This document shows, piece after piece, positions 8,538 through 18,390 of a DNA stretch of 64,000 nucleotides. The first letter of the stretch is position 1. Every line of letters begins with the position of its first letter. This DNA comes from Parasphingopyxis sp. CP4 (GTDB lineage: Bacteria; Pseudomonadota; Alphaproteobacteria; Sphingomonadales; Sphingomonadaceae), in NCBI RefSeq assembly GCF_013378055.1, contig NZ_CP051130.1:1488001-1552000 (forward strand). Reading direction: 5' to 3'. A program made the translations under genes and the position numbers. The notes below the pieces were generated by a model. The model did no database searches and was not told the origin of the DNA. It saw only the letters and a program-made list of their open reading frames with translations.

Positions 8538-10074
8538 GGAAATTCTCCTCAATTCCAGGAAACGCAATGCCCGTGGCACCCAATAGATCATGCCCGGCGA
8601 CCATTTGGGCTGAGCGCTCCAGATCGGGCGCAAGGAAGCGATCCTCGGTCAACGGTCCGATGTCCCGATAGAAACGATCGCAAACTCCGCTCAGCGCCGC
8701 GCTGGTTTTCAGGGGCTCGCGAAACCGCGTTCCCTCGATCGCGCAAAACAGTTCGATGCCTAGAATCTGGAACAGGTTCTGCGCCATCGGCCCCAGCCGG
8801 CGCGCGCCATGGGCGGCCATGCTGACATGATCTTCCTGGTTGGCGCTCGTCGGTGTGGAATCGGTTGAGCATGGATTGGCGAGATGCTTGTTCTCGCTCA
8901 TCAAGGCGGCGCTCGTGACTTCAGCGATCATCATTCCCGAGTTGAGCCCGGCATCTGCCGCCAGGAATGGCGGGAGATCAAAGCTCAATGTTGGATCGAC
9001 CAGCAAGGCAATGCGCCGCTGGGATATCGAGCCGATCTCGGCCATCGCCAAGGCGATCATATCGGCGGCAAAGGCAACCGGCTCGGCATGAAAATTCCCA
9101 CCCGAAACAATCCGGTCTTCTGAAGTCAGCACGATTGGATTGTCGGTTGCTGCATTGGCTTCGCGACGCAGCGTTTCACCGGCCTGGATAATCATGTCCA
9201 TCGCCGCGCCGACGACCTGGGGCTGGCAGCGCATGCAATAGGGATCCTGGACGCGCGGATCATCATCGCGATGGGCCTCGCGTATCTCGCTCCCGTCCAG
9301 CAGCGCACGCATAACAGCCGCCGCGGAAATCTGGCCTGGATGACCGCGCAACGCATGGATTTCGTCAATCAGCGGCGCAGTGGATGCCATTGCCGCGTCG
9401 ATCGACAGCGACGCCGAAACCAGAGACGTCTGTGCCGCATGCCAGGCATTGAAAAGCCCCGCCAATGCATGGGCGGTCGAAAACTGGGTCCCGTTGATCA
9501 GCGCCAATCCCTCTTTGGGGCCCAATATGACCGGCGCCAGCCCCGCCTTTTCCAACGCCACTCCGCCCGGCAGCACCTCGCCCTGCCATTCCGCCTCGCC
9601 CTCACCGATCATCGCAGCTGCCATATGCGCGAGCGGGGCCAAATCACCCGAAGCACCAACCGACCCCTGGGCTGGGACCACGGGCGTTACGCCATGCTCC
9701 AACATGTCCTCGAGCAGGGTCACCGTTTCGGGCCGAATGCCGGACGCACCGCGCCCGAGCGAGATAAGCTTCAGCACCATCATCAATCTCGCAATCGCCC
9801 GCGGAGTCGACGATCCAACGCCGGAACAATGGGAGAGCACAAGATTGCGCTGCAGAGTTTCGGTATCTTCCGGCGCAATGCGGATGGATGCGAGTTTCCC
9901 AAATCCGGTGTTCACACCATAAATGGCATCCGGGCCTTTGGCCGCTTTCTCAACGCGTACGGCCGATGCTGCAATGCGATCATGCGCGGCTGCGTCCAGT
10001 TTGATCGGCAGTTGCTCACGCCAAATCTGTTCTAACTGGGAAAGGCTGACTTCACCGGGTGACAGGTTCAGCAT
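8530..10074 (-). CDS. hutH: Histidine ammonia-lyase (histidase)
   Basis: Histidase removes ammonia from L-histidine to give urocanate (EC 4.3.1.3), the first step of the pathway. At 514 residues it is of normal length. The catalytic MIO prosthetic group forms from Ala-Ser-Gly within [15 protein letters not shown] (ASG at 141-143). The active-site tyrosine is in [12 protein letters not shown] (about residues 51-62). Other family segments are [15 protein letters not shown] and [20 protein letters not shown]. Its ATG overlaps the end of hutI by 7 bases, so translation is coupled. No transporter or HutC repressor gene is adjacent. Confidence 0.97.
   Translation of the reverse strand: MLNLSPGEVSLSQLEQIWREQLPIKLDAAAHDRIAASAVRVEKAAKGPDAIYGVNTGFGKLASIRIAPEDTETLQRNLVLSHCSGVGSSTPRAIARLMMVLKLISLGRGASGIRPETVTLLEDMLEHGVTPVVPAQGSVGASGDLAPLAHMAAAMIGEGEAEWQGEVLPGGVALEKAGLAPVILGPKEGLALINGTQFSTAHALAGLFNAWHAAQTSLVSASLSIDAAMASTAPLIDEIHALRGHPGQISAAAVMRALLDGSEIREAHRDDDPRVQDPYCMRCQPQVVGAAMDMIIQAGETLRREANAATDNPIVLTSEDRIVSGGNFHAEPVAFAADMIALAMAEIGSISQRRIALLVDPTLSFDLPPFLAADAGLNSGMMIAEVTSAALMSENKHLANPCSTDSTPTSANQEDHVSMAAHGARRLGPMAQNLFQILGIELFCAIEGTRFREPLKTSAALSGVCDRFYRDIGPLTEDRFLAPDLERSAQMVAGHDLLGATGIAFPGIEENFRD
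8545..8550 (-). promoter_or_regulatory. Ribosome binding site fixing the hutU GTG start
   Basis: GAGGAG, read on the minus strand inside the end of hutH, lies 7 bases upstream of the GTG at 8537. It decides between this start and a longer frame opening at 8633, and shows that hutU is translated from within the hutH tail. Confidence 0.7.
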
Positions 10075-11270
10075 ATCTCGCCTCCGAAAATGCGCATCTC
10101 CAGCGGCGCGTCTCCAATGCGATAGCTGAGCTCAGCTGGATCATCGAACTTCCACACCGCCAGATCAGCGCGCTGACCAACCTCCAGCCTGCCACAATCA
10201 TCGAGCCCCAGAGCCTGCGCTCCGATGGTCGTGACGGCGTTGAGGCATTCTTCTGGAGTCAGGCCAAACAGCGTCGCTCCCATATTCATGATCAACCGCA
10301 GCGAGGTCATCGGAGAGGATCCGGGATTACAATCGGTCGCCAGGGCAAGCGGGACGCCAGCATCGCGCAGTTTCTGGATCGGTGGTTTTTGCGTCTCCTT
10401 GAGCGCGTAAAAGGCGCCAGGCAGCAACACCGCAACCGTCTTCGCCTCGGCCATGGCCGCAATGCCGGCGTCACCCAGATGTTCGAGATGGTCGGCAGAC
10501 AGGGCGGAGTAGCGCGCCGCCAACTCTGCCCCGCCTTGATCGGACAATTGTTCGGCGTGAATTTTAACTGGCAGGTTCAGATCGTGTGCGGCCACGAACA
10601 CACGCTCAATCTGGCTTGCTGTGAACGCCACGGATTCGCAAAAACCATCGACGGCATCGACAAGGTCTTCGTGGGCTGCCGCTGCCATTGCAGGCAGGCA
10701 GACCTCGTTCAAATAGTCGTCCGCCGACATGCCCTTTGGATAGGCATGGGCGCCCAGAAATGTTGTCTTGATCCGGATTGGGCGATGATCTTCCAATGCC
10801 CGTGCGGTGCGCAGGATCCGCAGTTCCGTGTCCTGATCCAGCCCGTAGCCCGATTTGATTTCGACCGTGGTGACGCCGTCCGCGATCATGGCGTCCAATC
10901 GCAGCAGCGCGCTCGCCAACAGCTCTTCATCAGACGCAGCCCGCGTCGCTTCGACCGTGGAGAAGATCCCACCGCCGGCATTCATTATCTCTTCGTAGCT
11001 CGCGCCAGTCTGGCGCATTTCAAATTCGCGTGCGCGTGACCCACCATAAACCATATGCGTATGGCAATCGATCAATCCGGGCGTGATCAAGCATCCGCCG
11101 ACTGACCGCCTGGGCGCATCTTCAAAGCGGGCGGGCAAGTCACCAGCGGAGCCGACAAAACCAATCTTTCCGTGGTCGACGACAATCACACCATCGCTTG
11201 CATATCCATCGCCATCAGGCGGAGCGAATGGCGCCAACCGGGCATCGCTTAGGATATAGCAGTCAGGCAT
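10068..11270 (-). CDS. hutI: Imidazolonepropionase
   Basis: This amidohydrolase-superfamily enzyme opens the imidazolone ring to N-formimidoylglutamate (EC 3.5.2.7). The start at 11270 ([15 protein letters not shown]) gives 400 residues, as expected. The frame runs on to 11321, but the extra 17 residues are not family-like. The metal-binding HTH of [14 protein letters not shown] is at 70-72. Further signatures are [54 protein letters not shown] and [12 protein letters not shown]. It is the promoter-proximal gene of the hutI-H-U-G operon. The 110 bases upstream contain no TGTATA-type HutC operator that I could see. Confidence 0.95.
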   Translation of the reverse strand: MPDCYILSDARLAPFAPPDGDGYASDGVIVVDHGKIGFVGSAGDLPARFEDAPRRSVGGCLITPGLIDCHTHMVYGGSRAREFEMRQTGASYEEIMNAGGGIFSTVEATRAASDEELLASALLRLDAMIADGVTTVEIKSGYGLDQDTELRILRTARALEDHRPIRIKTTFLGAHAYPKGMSADDYLNEVCLPAMAAAAHEDLVDAVDGFCESVAFTASQIERVFVAAHDLNLPVKIHAEQLSDQGGAELAARYSALSADHLEHLGDAGIAAMAEAKTVAVLLPGAFYALKETQKPPIQKLRDAGVPLALATDCNPGSSPMTSLRLIMNMGATLFGLTPEECLNAVTTIGAQALGLDDCGRLEVGQRADLAVWKFDDPAELSYRIGDAPLEMRIFGGEIC

Positions 11271-11380
11271 TCCGTATCCGGCCTCTTGTTTCGCGAGTCG
11301 AGAAGGAAGACGCCCCTCCATCGTCCCATTGGCTTCTATCGCAGATATCGGGTTTGCAGAAGACTCCTGCGCGAATCTGA

Positions 11381-12871
11381 TTATCGGCTCGCTGGCAATG
11401 CCAGTTCGATCCGCGCTTCACCATCAATCTCCACCGGCAGAAACAATCCGGGGCCCGTCACCCGGATCCGACCATGGCGAACTTCGCCCATTTCTGCCCG
11501 CACCATCCAGCTATTGTCGATAGGCAATTCGGCTATGGCTTCTTCAGCATCCTCAAGCAGATCGTTATAATCATTGGTGAAATCTTCAGTCAGCGCCGAG
11601 GCGATGCGTTGCTGGAGCGCTGGACCCATGGCAAAACGGACCAGCAAATCACCGGTGAGGCGATCGGTATCGCCATAAAGTTCGAGATCGTGAATCTCGA
11701 CCGTGCGGTCATTGGGCTCATTATAAGGAACACCTGTGAGCCAGATCATGCCTTCGGTCCGCGTCCAATCGCGCGCGCGATCTTCATCATCCACCTGGAA
11801 ATCGACCTCAATGCCCACTGCCAGCCGGTCATTTTCCGTCGCATACATGGTGACGCTTTTGAAATCGGCTTCAATCGTGCCGACACCCTCAAGCGCAATA
11901 CCCCGCTCATTCATCTCGCGCAGCTCGCGCAGGAGAACTGGCTCCAGTTCGGCATAGCTGGCGATAACCGGCATTACGAAATGGACACCGGGTGATGCCA
12001 AGCTTTCGGCTTGTTGCGGCAAGGGGGTCGGGTCATTGGCCTCCGGACGCTCACCGACAAAGGTTTCGGTGACTGCCTCCAGGCCCGCATTGATCAAGAG
12101 CTGACGCCCTCGCACTTCAATCCCTGCAATTGCCAACTCACGCGGTGTGATGCGCATCCAGGCCTGCGGGTTTTCACGGTTGAGTTCGACGACGGCAAAC
12201 CCTTCTGCCCAGGCTTCGCTGACCAAGCTGCGAACATCAGTACGCGCCAGGGCCGTTTCCATCTCCCGTTCGAGCGATGCGATAACGCGGCCTAATTCAC
12301 GATCGGCGAGGCTGACAAACTGGATGCGCTGTCCAAGGATCTCAATTCCCGGCGGTTCAGACCAGCCATAGGCAATTTCGATATCTGGCTGCAGCTGCCA
12401 ATCGGGCCCAACCGTAAACTGCGCCTCGAGCCGCACGACCGCGCTGCCGGTCGCCGTTTCGCGAATCGAGGTACCGGCAACTTCCCGCGCGCTGACCGTT
12501 GCGTTGACCGGAAACTGGATCAGCAAGGTCGAACCGCTGCCACCCAATGTGATCGGCCCGCGCGTGACCGTGCCGACAAGGCGGCATGAAATATCGGGGG
12601 TGATCTCAACGCGCCGATCACCAATGCTGATGGTTTCGGCCGGGATACAGGCTTCTTCGCGTTCATTGATCGACCATAGCTGCCGAGGGATACGCTGGCG
12701 CAGAGCCGCCTGGATTTGATCGAGTGATATCGCAACCGGCGCGGTAACGGTTGAGATTTGCTCGTCAAAATGCGGCGCATCGTCGACCCGTGGGGGTTCG
12801 GGAACATCAACCCGCCCCCAGCAACTAGCCAAAGCAGGAAGCAGCAGCATGGCGAGCCAAATCCGTTTCAC
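11381..12871 (-). CDS. DUF4403 family lipoprotein
   Basis: This 496-residue exported protein has a short lipoprotein signal, MKRIWLAMLLLPALASCWG. The lipobox LASC makes Cys17 the likely acylation site, so it is probably membrane anchored facing the periplasm. The body matches the DUF4403 pattern: repeated amphipathic beta segments starting ISLDQIQAALRQRIPRQLW, and a duplicated half with VEIDFQVDDEDRARDW and VPYNEPNDRTVEIHDLELYGDTD. DUF4403 proteins resemble tubular lipid-binding (TULIP/BPI-like) folds in length and in lacking catalytic motifs. That resemblance is an inference. It lies between hutI and the flavin oxidoreductase on the same strand, without overlap. Confidence 0.75.
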   Translation of the reverse strand: MKRIWLAMLLLPALASCWGRVDVPEPPRVDDAPHFDEQISTVTAPVAISLDQIQAALRQRIPRQLWSINEREEACIPAETISIGDRRVEITPDISCRLVGTVTRGPITLGGSGSTLLIQFPVNATVSAREVAGTSIRETATGSAVVRLEAQFTVGPDWQLQPDIEIAYGWSEPPGIEILGQRIQFVSLADRELGRVIASLEREMETALARTDVRSLVSEAWAEGFAVVELNRENPQAWMRITPRELAIAGIEVRGRQLLINAGLEAVTETFVGERPEANDPTPLPQQAESLASPGVHFVMPVIASYAELEPVLLRELREMNERGIALEGVGTIEADFKSVTMYATENDRLAVGIEVDFQVDDEDRARDWTRTEGMIWLTGVPYNEPNDRTVEIHDLELYGDTDRLTGDLLVRFAMGPALQQRIASALTEDFTNDYNDLLEDAEEAIAELPIDNSWMVRAEMGEVRHGRIRVTGPGLFLPVEIDGEARIELALPASR

Positions 12872-12899
12872 TGTCCAAACCTTTTGGTAGATCAGAAAC

Positions 12900-14192
12900 C
12901 TAAAGTGCCGCGCGTGCCTTCATGATTGCCTTGTTTCGCGCGTCGACGATCCGGAACGCTTTGAATACCGAAAATCCCTCATCGATCCGACCTTCATGAC
13001 CGAGCATCCAAAGCTGTTCGTAGAACCAGTAGATGCCGGCAAATCCGTCCATTGCTTTCACCATTTTCAAACTGCGCAGGAATCCAAGCCAATTTGGCAA
13101 CAGGCCAAGATCGTCTTCATAGCGCGGCAGTTCGTCCAGCCCGTCCAACAACTGCTTCGGTGCATCGGTCGTCAGACACATGGGACGGCCTAGGCCAATC
13201 AAATCGGCCGCGCCTTGTGTCAATGCCTGCTCCATCGCCGCACGAGTCCGAAAACCGCCGGTGACCATCAGCGGCACCGAGACCTTGTCCTGCATCGCCT
13301 TTGCAAAATCGACAAAATAGGCTTCGCGGGCCGCAGTCGACTTGGCCACATTCTGCTTTTCTTCGGGTTCCATGCCTTCGGCGCCCATCAATTTGGGCTG
13401 CTCATAGGTGCCACCGGAAATCTCGATCAAATCGACAGACGCTGCCTCGAGCCATTGCACAACGTTGAGGCTGTCGTCGAAATCGAAGCCGCCCTTTTGA
13501 AAGTCGGCACTGTTGAGTTTGACGGCAATCGGAAAGGACGGGCCGACCGCCGCGCGCGTTGCGGCAACGATCTCAAGGAGAATACGCGCCCGATTCTCAA
13601 GGCTTCCGCCATATTCATCGTCTCGCAAATTGACGCGCGGCGAGAGGAATTGAGAAATCAGATAGCCATGTGCCCCATGGATCTGAACGCCAGTGAAACC
13701 GGCATCCTGGCAGGCTTTTGCAGCCACAGCCCAGCGCTGAACCAGATCGGCAATCTCATCCGTGGTGAGCGGTGTGGGTTTTCCAAACTGACCGCCCGGC
13801 AAGGCCAGCGTGACATCGGAAGATGATTTCGGGTTGGGATTGACGAGCTTCTGTGTCTGGCGACCGCCATGGCTGATCTGGGCCCAGAAATGATTGCCAT
13901 TGCGGGTCGCGGCCTGTGCCCAACTCTTGAGGCGCGCGGCCATATCGGCGTCAGGCTCTCGATCGATGACGACATTGCCCGGCCGTTCCAGATGATCCTT
14001 GTCGATGATGATATTGCCAGAAAGTAGCATGCCCGCGCCGCCGTCTGACCAGATGCCGTAAAGGCGCTCCAGTTCCGGTGTCGGACGTCCGTCCGGTGTC
14101 CCCAGCCCCTCTGTCATCGCTGCCTTGGCCAGCCGATTTGATAGGACTGCGCCGCACGGCAGTTCCAAACTCGTTCCCAGAATTTCAGTCAT
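12900..14192 (-). CDS. NADH:flavin oxidoreductase, Old Yellow Enzyme family
   Basis: This 430-residue FMN TIM-barrel protein of the OYE family would reduce activated double bonds or handle xenobiotics. Visible signatures are LSNRLAKAAMTEGLG at the start of the barrel, FWAQISHGGRQTQ, GFTGVQIHGAHGYLISQFLSPRVNLRDDEYGGSLENRAR (split here across the substrate and FMN sites), and MVTGGFRTRAAMEQAL with DLIGLGRP near the FMN phosphate. The His-Gly-Ala-His pair is the usual substrate-binding site. A C-terminal 2,4-dienoyl-CoA reductase half is absent, so it is a single-domain member. The start is set at ATG 14192 because GGAGGGG (14196-14202) is its ribosome binding site; the longer ATG at 14204 lies within that region. 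Confidence 0.9.
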   Translation of the reverse strand: MTEILGTSLELPCGAVLSNRLAKAAMTEGLGTPDGRPTPELERLYGIWSDGGAGMLLSGNIIIDKDHLERPGNVVIDREPDADMAARLKSWAQAATRNGNHFWAQISHGGRQTQKLVNPNPKSSSDVTLALPGGQFGKPTPLTTDEIADLVQRWAVAAKACQDAGFTGVQIHGAHGYLISQFLSPRVNLRDDEYGGSLENRARILLEIVAATRAAVGPSFPIAVKLNSADFQKGGFDFDDSLNVVQWLEAASVDLIEISGGTYEQPKLMGAEGMEPEEKQNVAKSTAAREAYFVDFAKAMQDKVSVPLMVTGGFRTRAAMEQALTQGAADLIGLGRPMCLTTDAPKQLLDGLDELPRYEDDLGLLPNWLGFLRSLKMVKAMDGFAGIYWFYEQLWMLGHEGRIDEGFSVFKAFRIVDARNKAIMKARAAL

Positions 14193-14321
14193 ACGCCCCT
14201 CCACACCCCTCTAAATCAGATCATAAATTCCGGAGCAACCATTAGCTTGCCCATGCCGATCGTGATCTTGTTCCAACTGATCGTCGTGCTAGAGCTATTG
14301 ATCTAGGGGGTCTGCACGGGA

Positions 14322-16253
14322 ATGTCGGAAATTTTCATATCCTATGCGCGGTCGACGGAAGCCGCGGCGCAGCGCGTTGCCATGGCACTGCGTAATCTGG
14401 GCCACGAAGTGTGGTGGGATGAAGAGCTGCCCGCGCATCGCGCTTATGGTGATGTCATCGAAGATCGATTGCGGTCTGCCAAAGCGGTCGTCGTGATTTG
14501 GTCGGCCGACGCGGCAAAATCGCAATGGGTGCGCGCCGAAGCTGATTTGGCACGCAATCGTGGCAAGCTGGTGCAGCTGCGTATTGATGACTGCGCCCTT
14601 CCCCTGCCTTTCGATCAAATTCAATGCGTCAACCTTGCAGACTGGAGTGGAGATACCGAGGCTCTAGGCTGGCGGACAGTTGTGTCGAGCATCGATGCGC
14701 TCAAAAACCAGCAACCCACCGCTGCACCGGCGCCGGTCTTAAGCCATGTTACGCCAACGACGCGCGAGACACGGCTCGCTGTTCTGGCGTTCGACAATCT
14801 CTCGAATGACGAAGAACTTAGCTATTTTTCAGACGGTGTTAGCGAGGAAATTCTTTATACCATTGCCCGTGCCAAAGGCATGAAAGTGATCGGCAAGGCA
14901 TCAAGCTTTCAGTTTCGCGGACCGGACAAGACAGCCCAGAAGATCGCCGAAGGATTGGGCGCAACACATATGCTCGATGGTTCAGTACGCCGTGCCGGAG
15001 ACAATATCCGGATCAGCGCCGAACTTGTCGATACAGCCAGCCTGGAGACGCTGTGGAGCGATCGGTATGACCGGGCGCTGACCGACATATTTGCGCTGCA
15101 GGACGATATCGCTGCGGCCATTGCCACCGCTCTCAATCATCATTTCGCGCCGGATCAGGCACGCGGAGCGATCGATCCGACGGCCTATGATCTTTACCTG
15201 CAAGCACTGGCCGTTTTCGCGCAGGACCTGACCTGGGAAAATCGCAAGAAGTGCAAGGAATTGTTGGAAGAGGCCGTCGCGCTCTCACCAAATTTTGCGC
15301 AAGCATGGGGCCGTTTGGCCGTGTATCGGGAGGAGCATTCCGCCATTGTCGCGGCCGAACGCGGGCTAAGACTCGATCCCAATTGCGCGATCTCGATGGC
15401 AGCTCTGTCCATGACAAAACCAGCATTTTCAGACCATGCGGAGAAACTGGAACTCGCTGAGCGCGCCTATGTGTTGTCGCCCGATGACCAACTCGTTGCG
15501 GGAATCTACCATATGGTGCTGATCTCGCTTGGTTTATTGTCACGGGCCGGTTCGCTGTCGGAAGCACGGTATGAACGCGATCCTCTCAGTCCTGTTGTCG
15601 CAGGCAGCCTGGCAATGGCCTATCGATCCATGGGTCGAAAGGCCGCGGCAATATCCACGGCTGATAATGCCGTCCGCGACTTGGCTGATGCCGAATATGT
15701 GCTCTTCTTGCGCGGTGTCATCGCGATCTTCGATAACGATATCGACTGCGCGGAAGAAATGGCGAAATTGGCGACTGCGGATGGCGATGCCGCACCGTTG
15801 CAAATCCTGGTGGGCTTTATTCGCGCAATCGAGACTATGGATGCGGCAACGCGGGCCGCCACCGTGACCCAGTTCCTCCACCGCAACGCGCCGCATAGCT
15901 ATTTTGTTGATGTTGGCCTGGCCGGCGCAATGGGCGAAGTCGACATCGCGATGGAGCATCTCCTGGATACAATTCGGGAAGGACGGCCGCTGGAATTCAC
16001 GCCGGACAATGACGGCCGCGCGGCCACTGATGCGACGGTTACCATTGGGCTGTTCATGCCAAACTGCGAAGCGCTGCGCCGCGACAAGAGATTTGCGGAA
16101 GTTTGCGTGCGTCTTGGTCTTTATGATTTCTGGCGCGACACCGGATTATGGCCCGACTGTGTCGCAGAACTGGCCGACATCTATGATCTCAAGGCCGAAT
16201 GTGAGAAGCTCGTCGATAGCTTCGACCGCTATCAGGCGCAGCCAGCGGGTTAG
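14322..16253 (+). CDS. TIR domain / TolB-like / TPR-rich protein
   Basis: This is a 643-residue three-part protein. Residues 1-110 are a TIR domain opening with EIFISYARSTEAAAQRVA, with AVVVIWSADAAKSQWVRAEAD at 55-75. Glu73 sits four residues after Trp69, where catalytic TIR NADases carry their glutamate. Residues about 150-275 match the TolB-like N-terminal module that follows sensory domains in cyclase-type regulators (LAVLAFDNLSNDEELSYFSDG, GATHMLDGSVRR). From about 285 to the end lie degenerate TPR helices. There is no transmembrane segment, so it is likely cytosolic. It stands alone, with its stop overlapping the DyP stop tail to tail. A role in signalling, stress or defence is possible; none is shown. 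Confidence 0.85.
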   Translation: MSEIFISYARSTEAAAQRVAMALRNLGHEVWWDEELPAHRAYGDVIEDRLRSAKAVVVIWSADAAKSQWVRAEADLARNRGKLVQLRIDDCALPLPFDQIQCVNLADWSGDTEALGWRTVVSSIDALKNQQPTAAPAPVLSHVTPTTRETRLAVLAFDNLSNDEELSYFSDGVSEEILYTIARAKGMKVIGKASSFQFRGPDKTAQKIAEGLGATHMLDGSVRRAGDNIRISAELVDTASLETLWSDRYDRALTDIFALQDDIAAAIATALNHHFAPDQARGAIDPTAYDLYLQALAVFAQDLTWENRKKCKELLEEAVALSPNFAQAWGRLAVYREEHSAIVAAERGLRLDPNCAISMAALSMTKPAFSDHAEKLELAERAYVLSPDDQLVAGIYHMVLISLGLLSRAGSLSEARYERDPLSPVVAGSLAMAYRSMGRKAAAISTADNAVRDLADAEYVLFLRGVIAIFDNDIDCAEEMAKLATADGDAAPLQILVGFIRAIETMDAATRAATVTQFLHRNAPHSYFVDVGLAGAMGEVDIAMEHLLDTIREGRPLEFTPDNDGRAATDATVTIGLFMPNCEALRRDKRFAEVCVRLGLYDFWRDTGLWPDCVAELADIYDLKAECEKLVDSFDRYQAQPAG

Positions 16254-17674
16254 CCGCGCAGCGACGCGAGATACCGGATCGCAGAAATGCTCGGCAGGAA
16301 CGTATAGGCGCCGCCGCGGACATGCACGAGACGCGGAAGGCCCTCCAAATGAATTACCTTTCCGGACGGCAGTGGAATATCGAACCAGCTCGTCTCGGGA
16401 TGGTTAGCGCCGAGCAACGGATCGTTGCAGCCCGTAATCCGTGGATCCTGTAACCCCAGATTGATCCAATCGCACATCAGTGCCTCAAACTGCGCAGCCA
16501 GGTTTGCGCAGAGGAAATTGCCGAGCAATCCACGCTCTTTGCCATCGGGTTTTGCAGGATCGAAGGGATCGCCATAGGGAATCCCGCGTCGGACAACCCG
16601 CCGTGTGTGATTGGCCGCCCGCTGCACTATCTTGCCGCCCCGCGGATTGGCACGGCGAGTATGCGCGCCATAGGGGCAACGATCGCCATGGGTATAGTCG
16701 AAGTCCGTGAGTGACACCTTTTCGGCGGGATTTGGCGTATCGGGCGATAGCGCAATCGGTACGCCATTGCGCCAACGGCCGCACATCTTGGCCGCAACAA
16801 CTTCGCACAGCGCTGCATGGCGGGACATGTCCGGTCCGATTTTCTCTTCGTCACCCGGCGGCAACAACTCGTCCGCCAGCGGATCGGTGAGGAGGTAATT
16901 GGCCGCCTGTTTGAGATAGTTTTCAAATGCTTCCACGTCCTGGGCTAGCACGCGGAAGGCGTTGTAGCAGCCATTGCGGCCGAGAGCGTCAGGCTCCGGG
17001 ATGGTCCAGAGCAGGCCTTCATATTCCGTCTCATAGCCCATCAACATTGAGCCAAGCGGGGCTAAGGGTTGTTTATCCGGGAAACGGTCTCTGTCATGAA
17101 TGCCAATAAAGCGCGGCTGCGAAATATTGTCGCGGTAATCGAAATGGACATTGTCGCCGTCGAAATTCCAACCATCCCGGGCACCCAGGATCTTGAATGC
17201 CTGATATTCGCCAGATCCCGGGATAAGAGCCTCCACGCGATCCAGATGCTCAACATCATCGGCATGGATTGACGCGATCATATGGATTTTGGTCGTGTCA
17301 TCAAATGGTGCGGGCCAGTGGTCCGGGGCGCTGGTACCGGTATCGCCGAGTTTCACTGCCTGGGCATCCATGCCTTCGACAAATTCGTCCGGGAAGGTTC
17401 GCAGCGATGCCTTGGATACGCCAAGCGCACGCAAGCCATGGACCGTGAACGCGATGTTGAAACAGGACTCCGGCTTGACGTCCCAATGCTCTTCGGTGGT
17501 AATCGGCGGGTCGCCTTCAACGCCAGAGACTGTAGCGCTCAGCCAGCCGCGTGCCAGGCGAGCGTTGACAACTTCCAGCATCACATGGCGCACCCGGCCA
17601 TAGCGATAGCCGCGCAGAATATTCCCCTGGACATCGGCCGGGTTGAATCCGTTGTTGATCTCAATCGCGCTCAC
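16250..17674 (-). CDS. DyP-type heme peroxidase
   Basis: This 474-residue protein is of the dye-decolourising peroxidase superfamily. It begins ADVQGNILRGYRYGRVRHVML, as in fungal-type and class D/V DyPs. The distal motif, usually G-x-x-D-G, reads HFDYRDNISQPRF here, keeping catalytic Asp182 but with Asp179 and Asn183 in place of both glycines. The proximal heme ligand is His338 in GAHTRRANPR. The family uses H2O2 to oxidise dyes, lignin phenols or other bulky donors. There is no signal peptide. The GTG start at 17674 overlaps the preceding stop by 4 bases (GTGA), so it is coupled to the two upstream genes of the peroxidase operon. The substrate is unknown. Confidence 0.88.
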   Translation of the reverse strand: MSAIEINNGFNPADVQGNILRGYRYGRVRHVMLEVVNARLARGWLSATVSGVEGDPPITTEEHWDVKPESCFNIAFTVHGLRALGVSKASLRTFPDEFVEGMDAQAVKLGDTGTSAPDHWPAPFDDTTKIHMIASIHADDVEHLDRVEALIPGSGEYQAFKILGARDGWNFDGDNVHFDYRDNISQPRFIGIHDRDRFPDKQPLAPLGSMLMGYETEYEGLLWTIPEPDALGRNGCYNAFRVLAQDVEAFENYLKQAANYLLTDPLADELLPPGDEEKIGPDMSRHAALCEVVAAKMCGRWRNGVPIALSPDTPNPAEKVSLTDFDYTHGDRCPYGAHTRRANPRGGKIVQRAANHTRRVVRRGIPYGDPFDPAKPDGKERGLLGNFLCANLAAQFEALMCDWINLGLQDPRITGCNDPLLGANHPETSWFDIPLPSGKVIHLEGLPRLVHVRGGAYTFLPSISAIRYLASLRG

Positions 17675-18390
17675 CAGCCCATCCCCGTGTCGCGCCGGAT
17701 CTCGCCGACAGACACAGCCGGATATCCGCGATAGCCACCCAACAAGACGTTACGGTTTGCATGCAGTTGAAGAACGATCGCGCGCGGCAGCAGTCGCAGG
17801 TCTTCGTTGACCAGATCGCCGGTCGCGTCCGGGTCGCTATATTGCATCATATCGGTCACGATATTGGGGAATTGGTAGAGGTCGTGATCGCGCACCCAAT
17901 CGATAAAGGCCTCGATATTCTCCTCGGTCGGAAGAACATCATCGCCATCCTCGATCAGCGCCACCACCCCGTCGAAAACCCCGCCAATCTGGGCAATGAA
18001 GTCACGGATATAATTAGTGAAATCGCCGTCATAAGCCGAGATCATGCACAGATTATTGTCGATGATCACAAAGCGGGCGAAGTGCACATTGCCGACATTG
18101 TCGAGCCCTGCAAAAATCGCATCGAGATTGGCTGCAATGGTTTGCGCCGCCATGGCGCGACCGAGCGCCGTTTTGTCTTTCAACGGCATGACCAGGTTCA
18201 TCATCTGTTGCAGGTTGTCGCCCGATTGAATGGCCTGTGACGGGCCGCCCCGGCGTTTTGGAACCGGCCGCCACCAGGCCCAAAAAGGCACCAGCACATG
18301 GCCCGCGAGAAATTTGAAGAACCGCGACGTGCCCATCTTGTCGACAAAGCGATTGAACCAGCTGGGTTTGGTGGACATGGGATCACTCAT
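17671..18390 (-). CDS. Uncharacterised protein of the heme-peroxidase operon
   Basis: I do not recognise this 239-residue protein as a named family. The N-terminal 45 residues (FFKFLAGHVLVPFWAWWRPVP) are aromatic and basic and could associate with a membrane. The middle reads MMNLVMPLKDKTALGRAM, then HFARFVIIDNNLCMISAYDGDFTNYIRDF. This resembles the ferredoxin-like N-terminal half found in DyP peroxidases (arginine/phenylalanine followed by a YDGDFD-like turn), but no heme-ligand motif follows. The start ATG at 18390 overlaps the catalase-like stop by 8 bases, and its stop overlaps the DyP start. The strict coupling suggests a partner or scaffold of the two heme proteins; this is inference. 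Confidence 0.6.
   Translation of the reverse strand: MSDPMSTKPSWFNRFVDKMGTSRFFKFLAGHVLVPFWAWWRPVPKRRGGPSQAIQSGDNLQQMMNLVMPLKDKTALGRAMAAQTIAANLDAIFAGLDNVGNVHFARFVIIDNNLCMISAYDGDFTNYIRDFIAQIGGVFDGVVALIEDGDDVLPTEENIEAFIDWVRDHDLYQFPNIVTDMMQYSDPDATGDLVNEDLRLLPRAIVLQLHANRNVLLGGYRGYPAVSVGEIRRDTGMGW

Noticed and set aside
7554-8825. A 423-codon open frame on the plus strand across hutU and hutH
   Set aside because: It is antisense to two certain genes, has no family signature and no plausible ribosome binding site; it arises from GC-rich codon structure.
11271-11380. HutC operator in front of hutI
   Set aside because: No TGTATA-type dyad was found; the region shows nothing clear apart from ordinary spacer sequence.
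16250-16253. Overlap of the TIR gene and DyP gene stops as a frameshift or fusion
   Set aside because: The genes are on opposite strands and meet tail to tail with intact ends; this is simple convergent packing.
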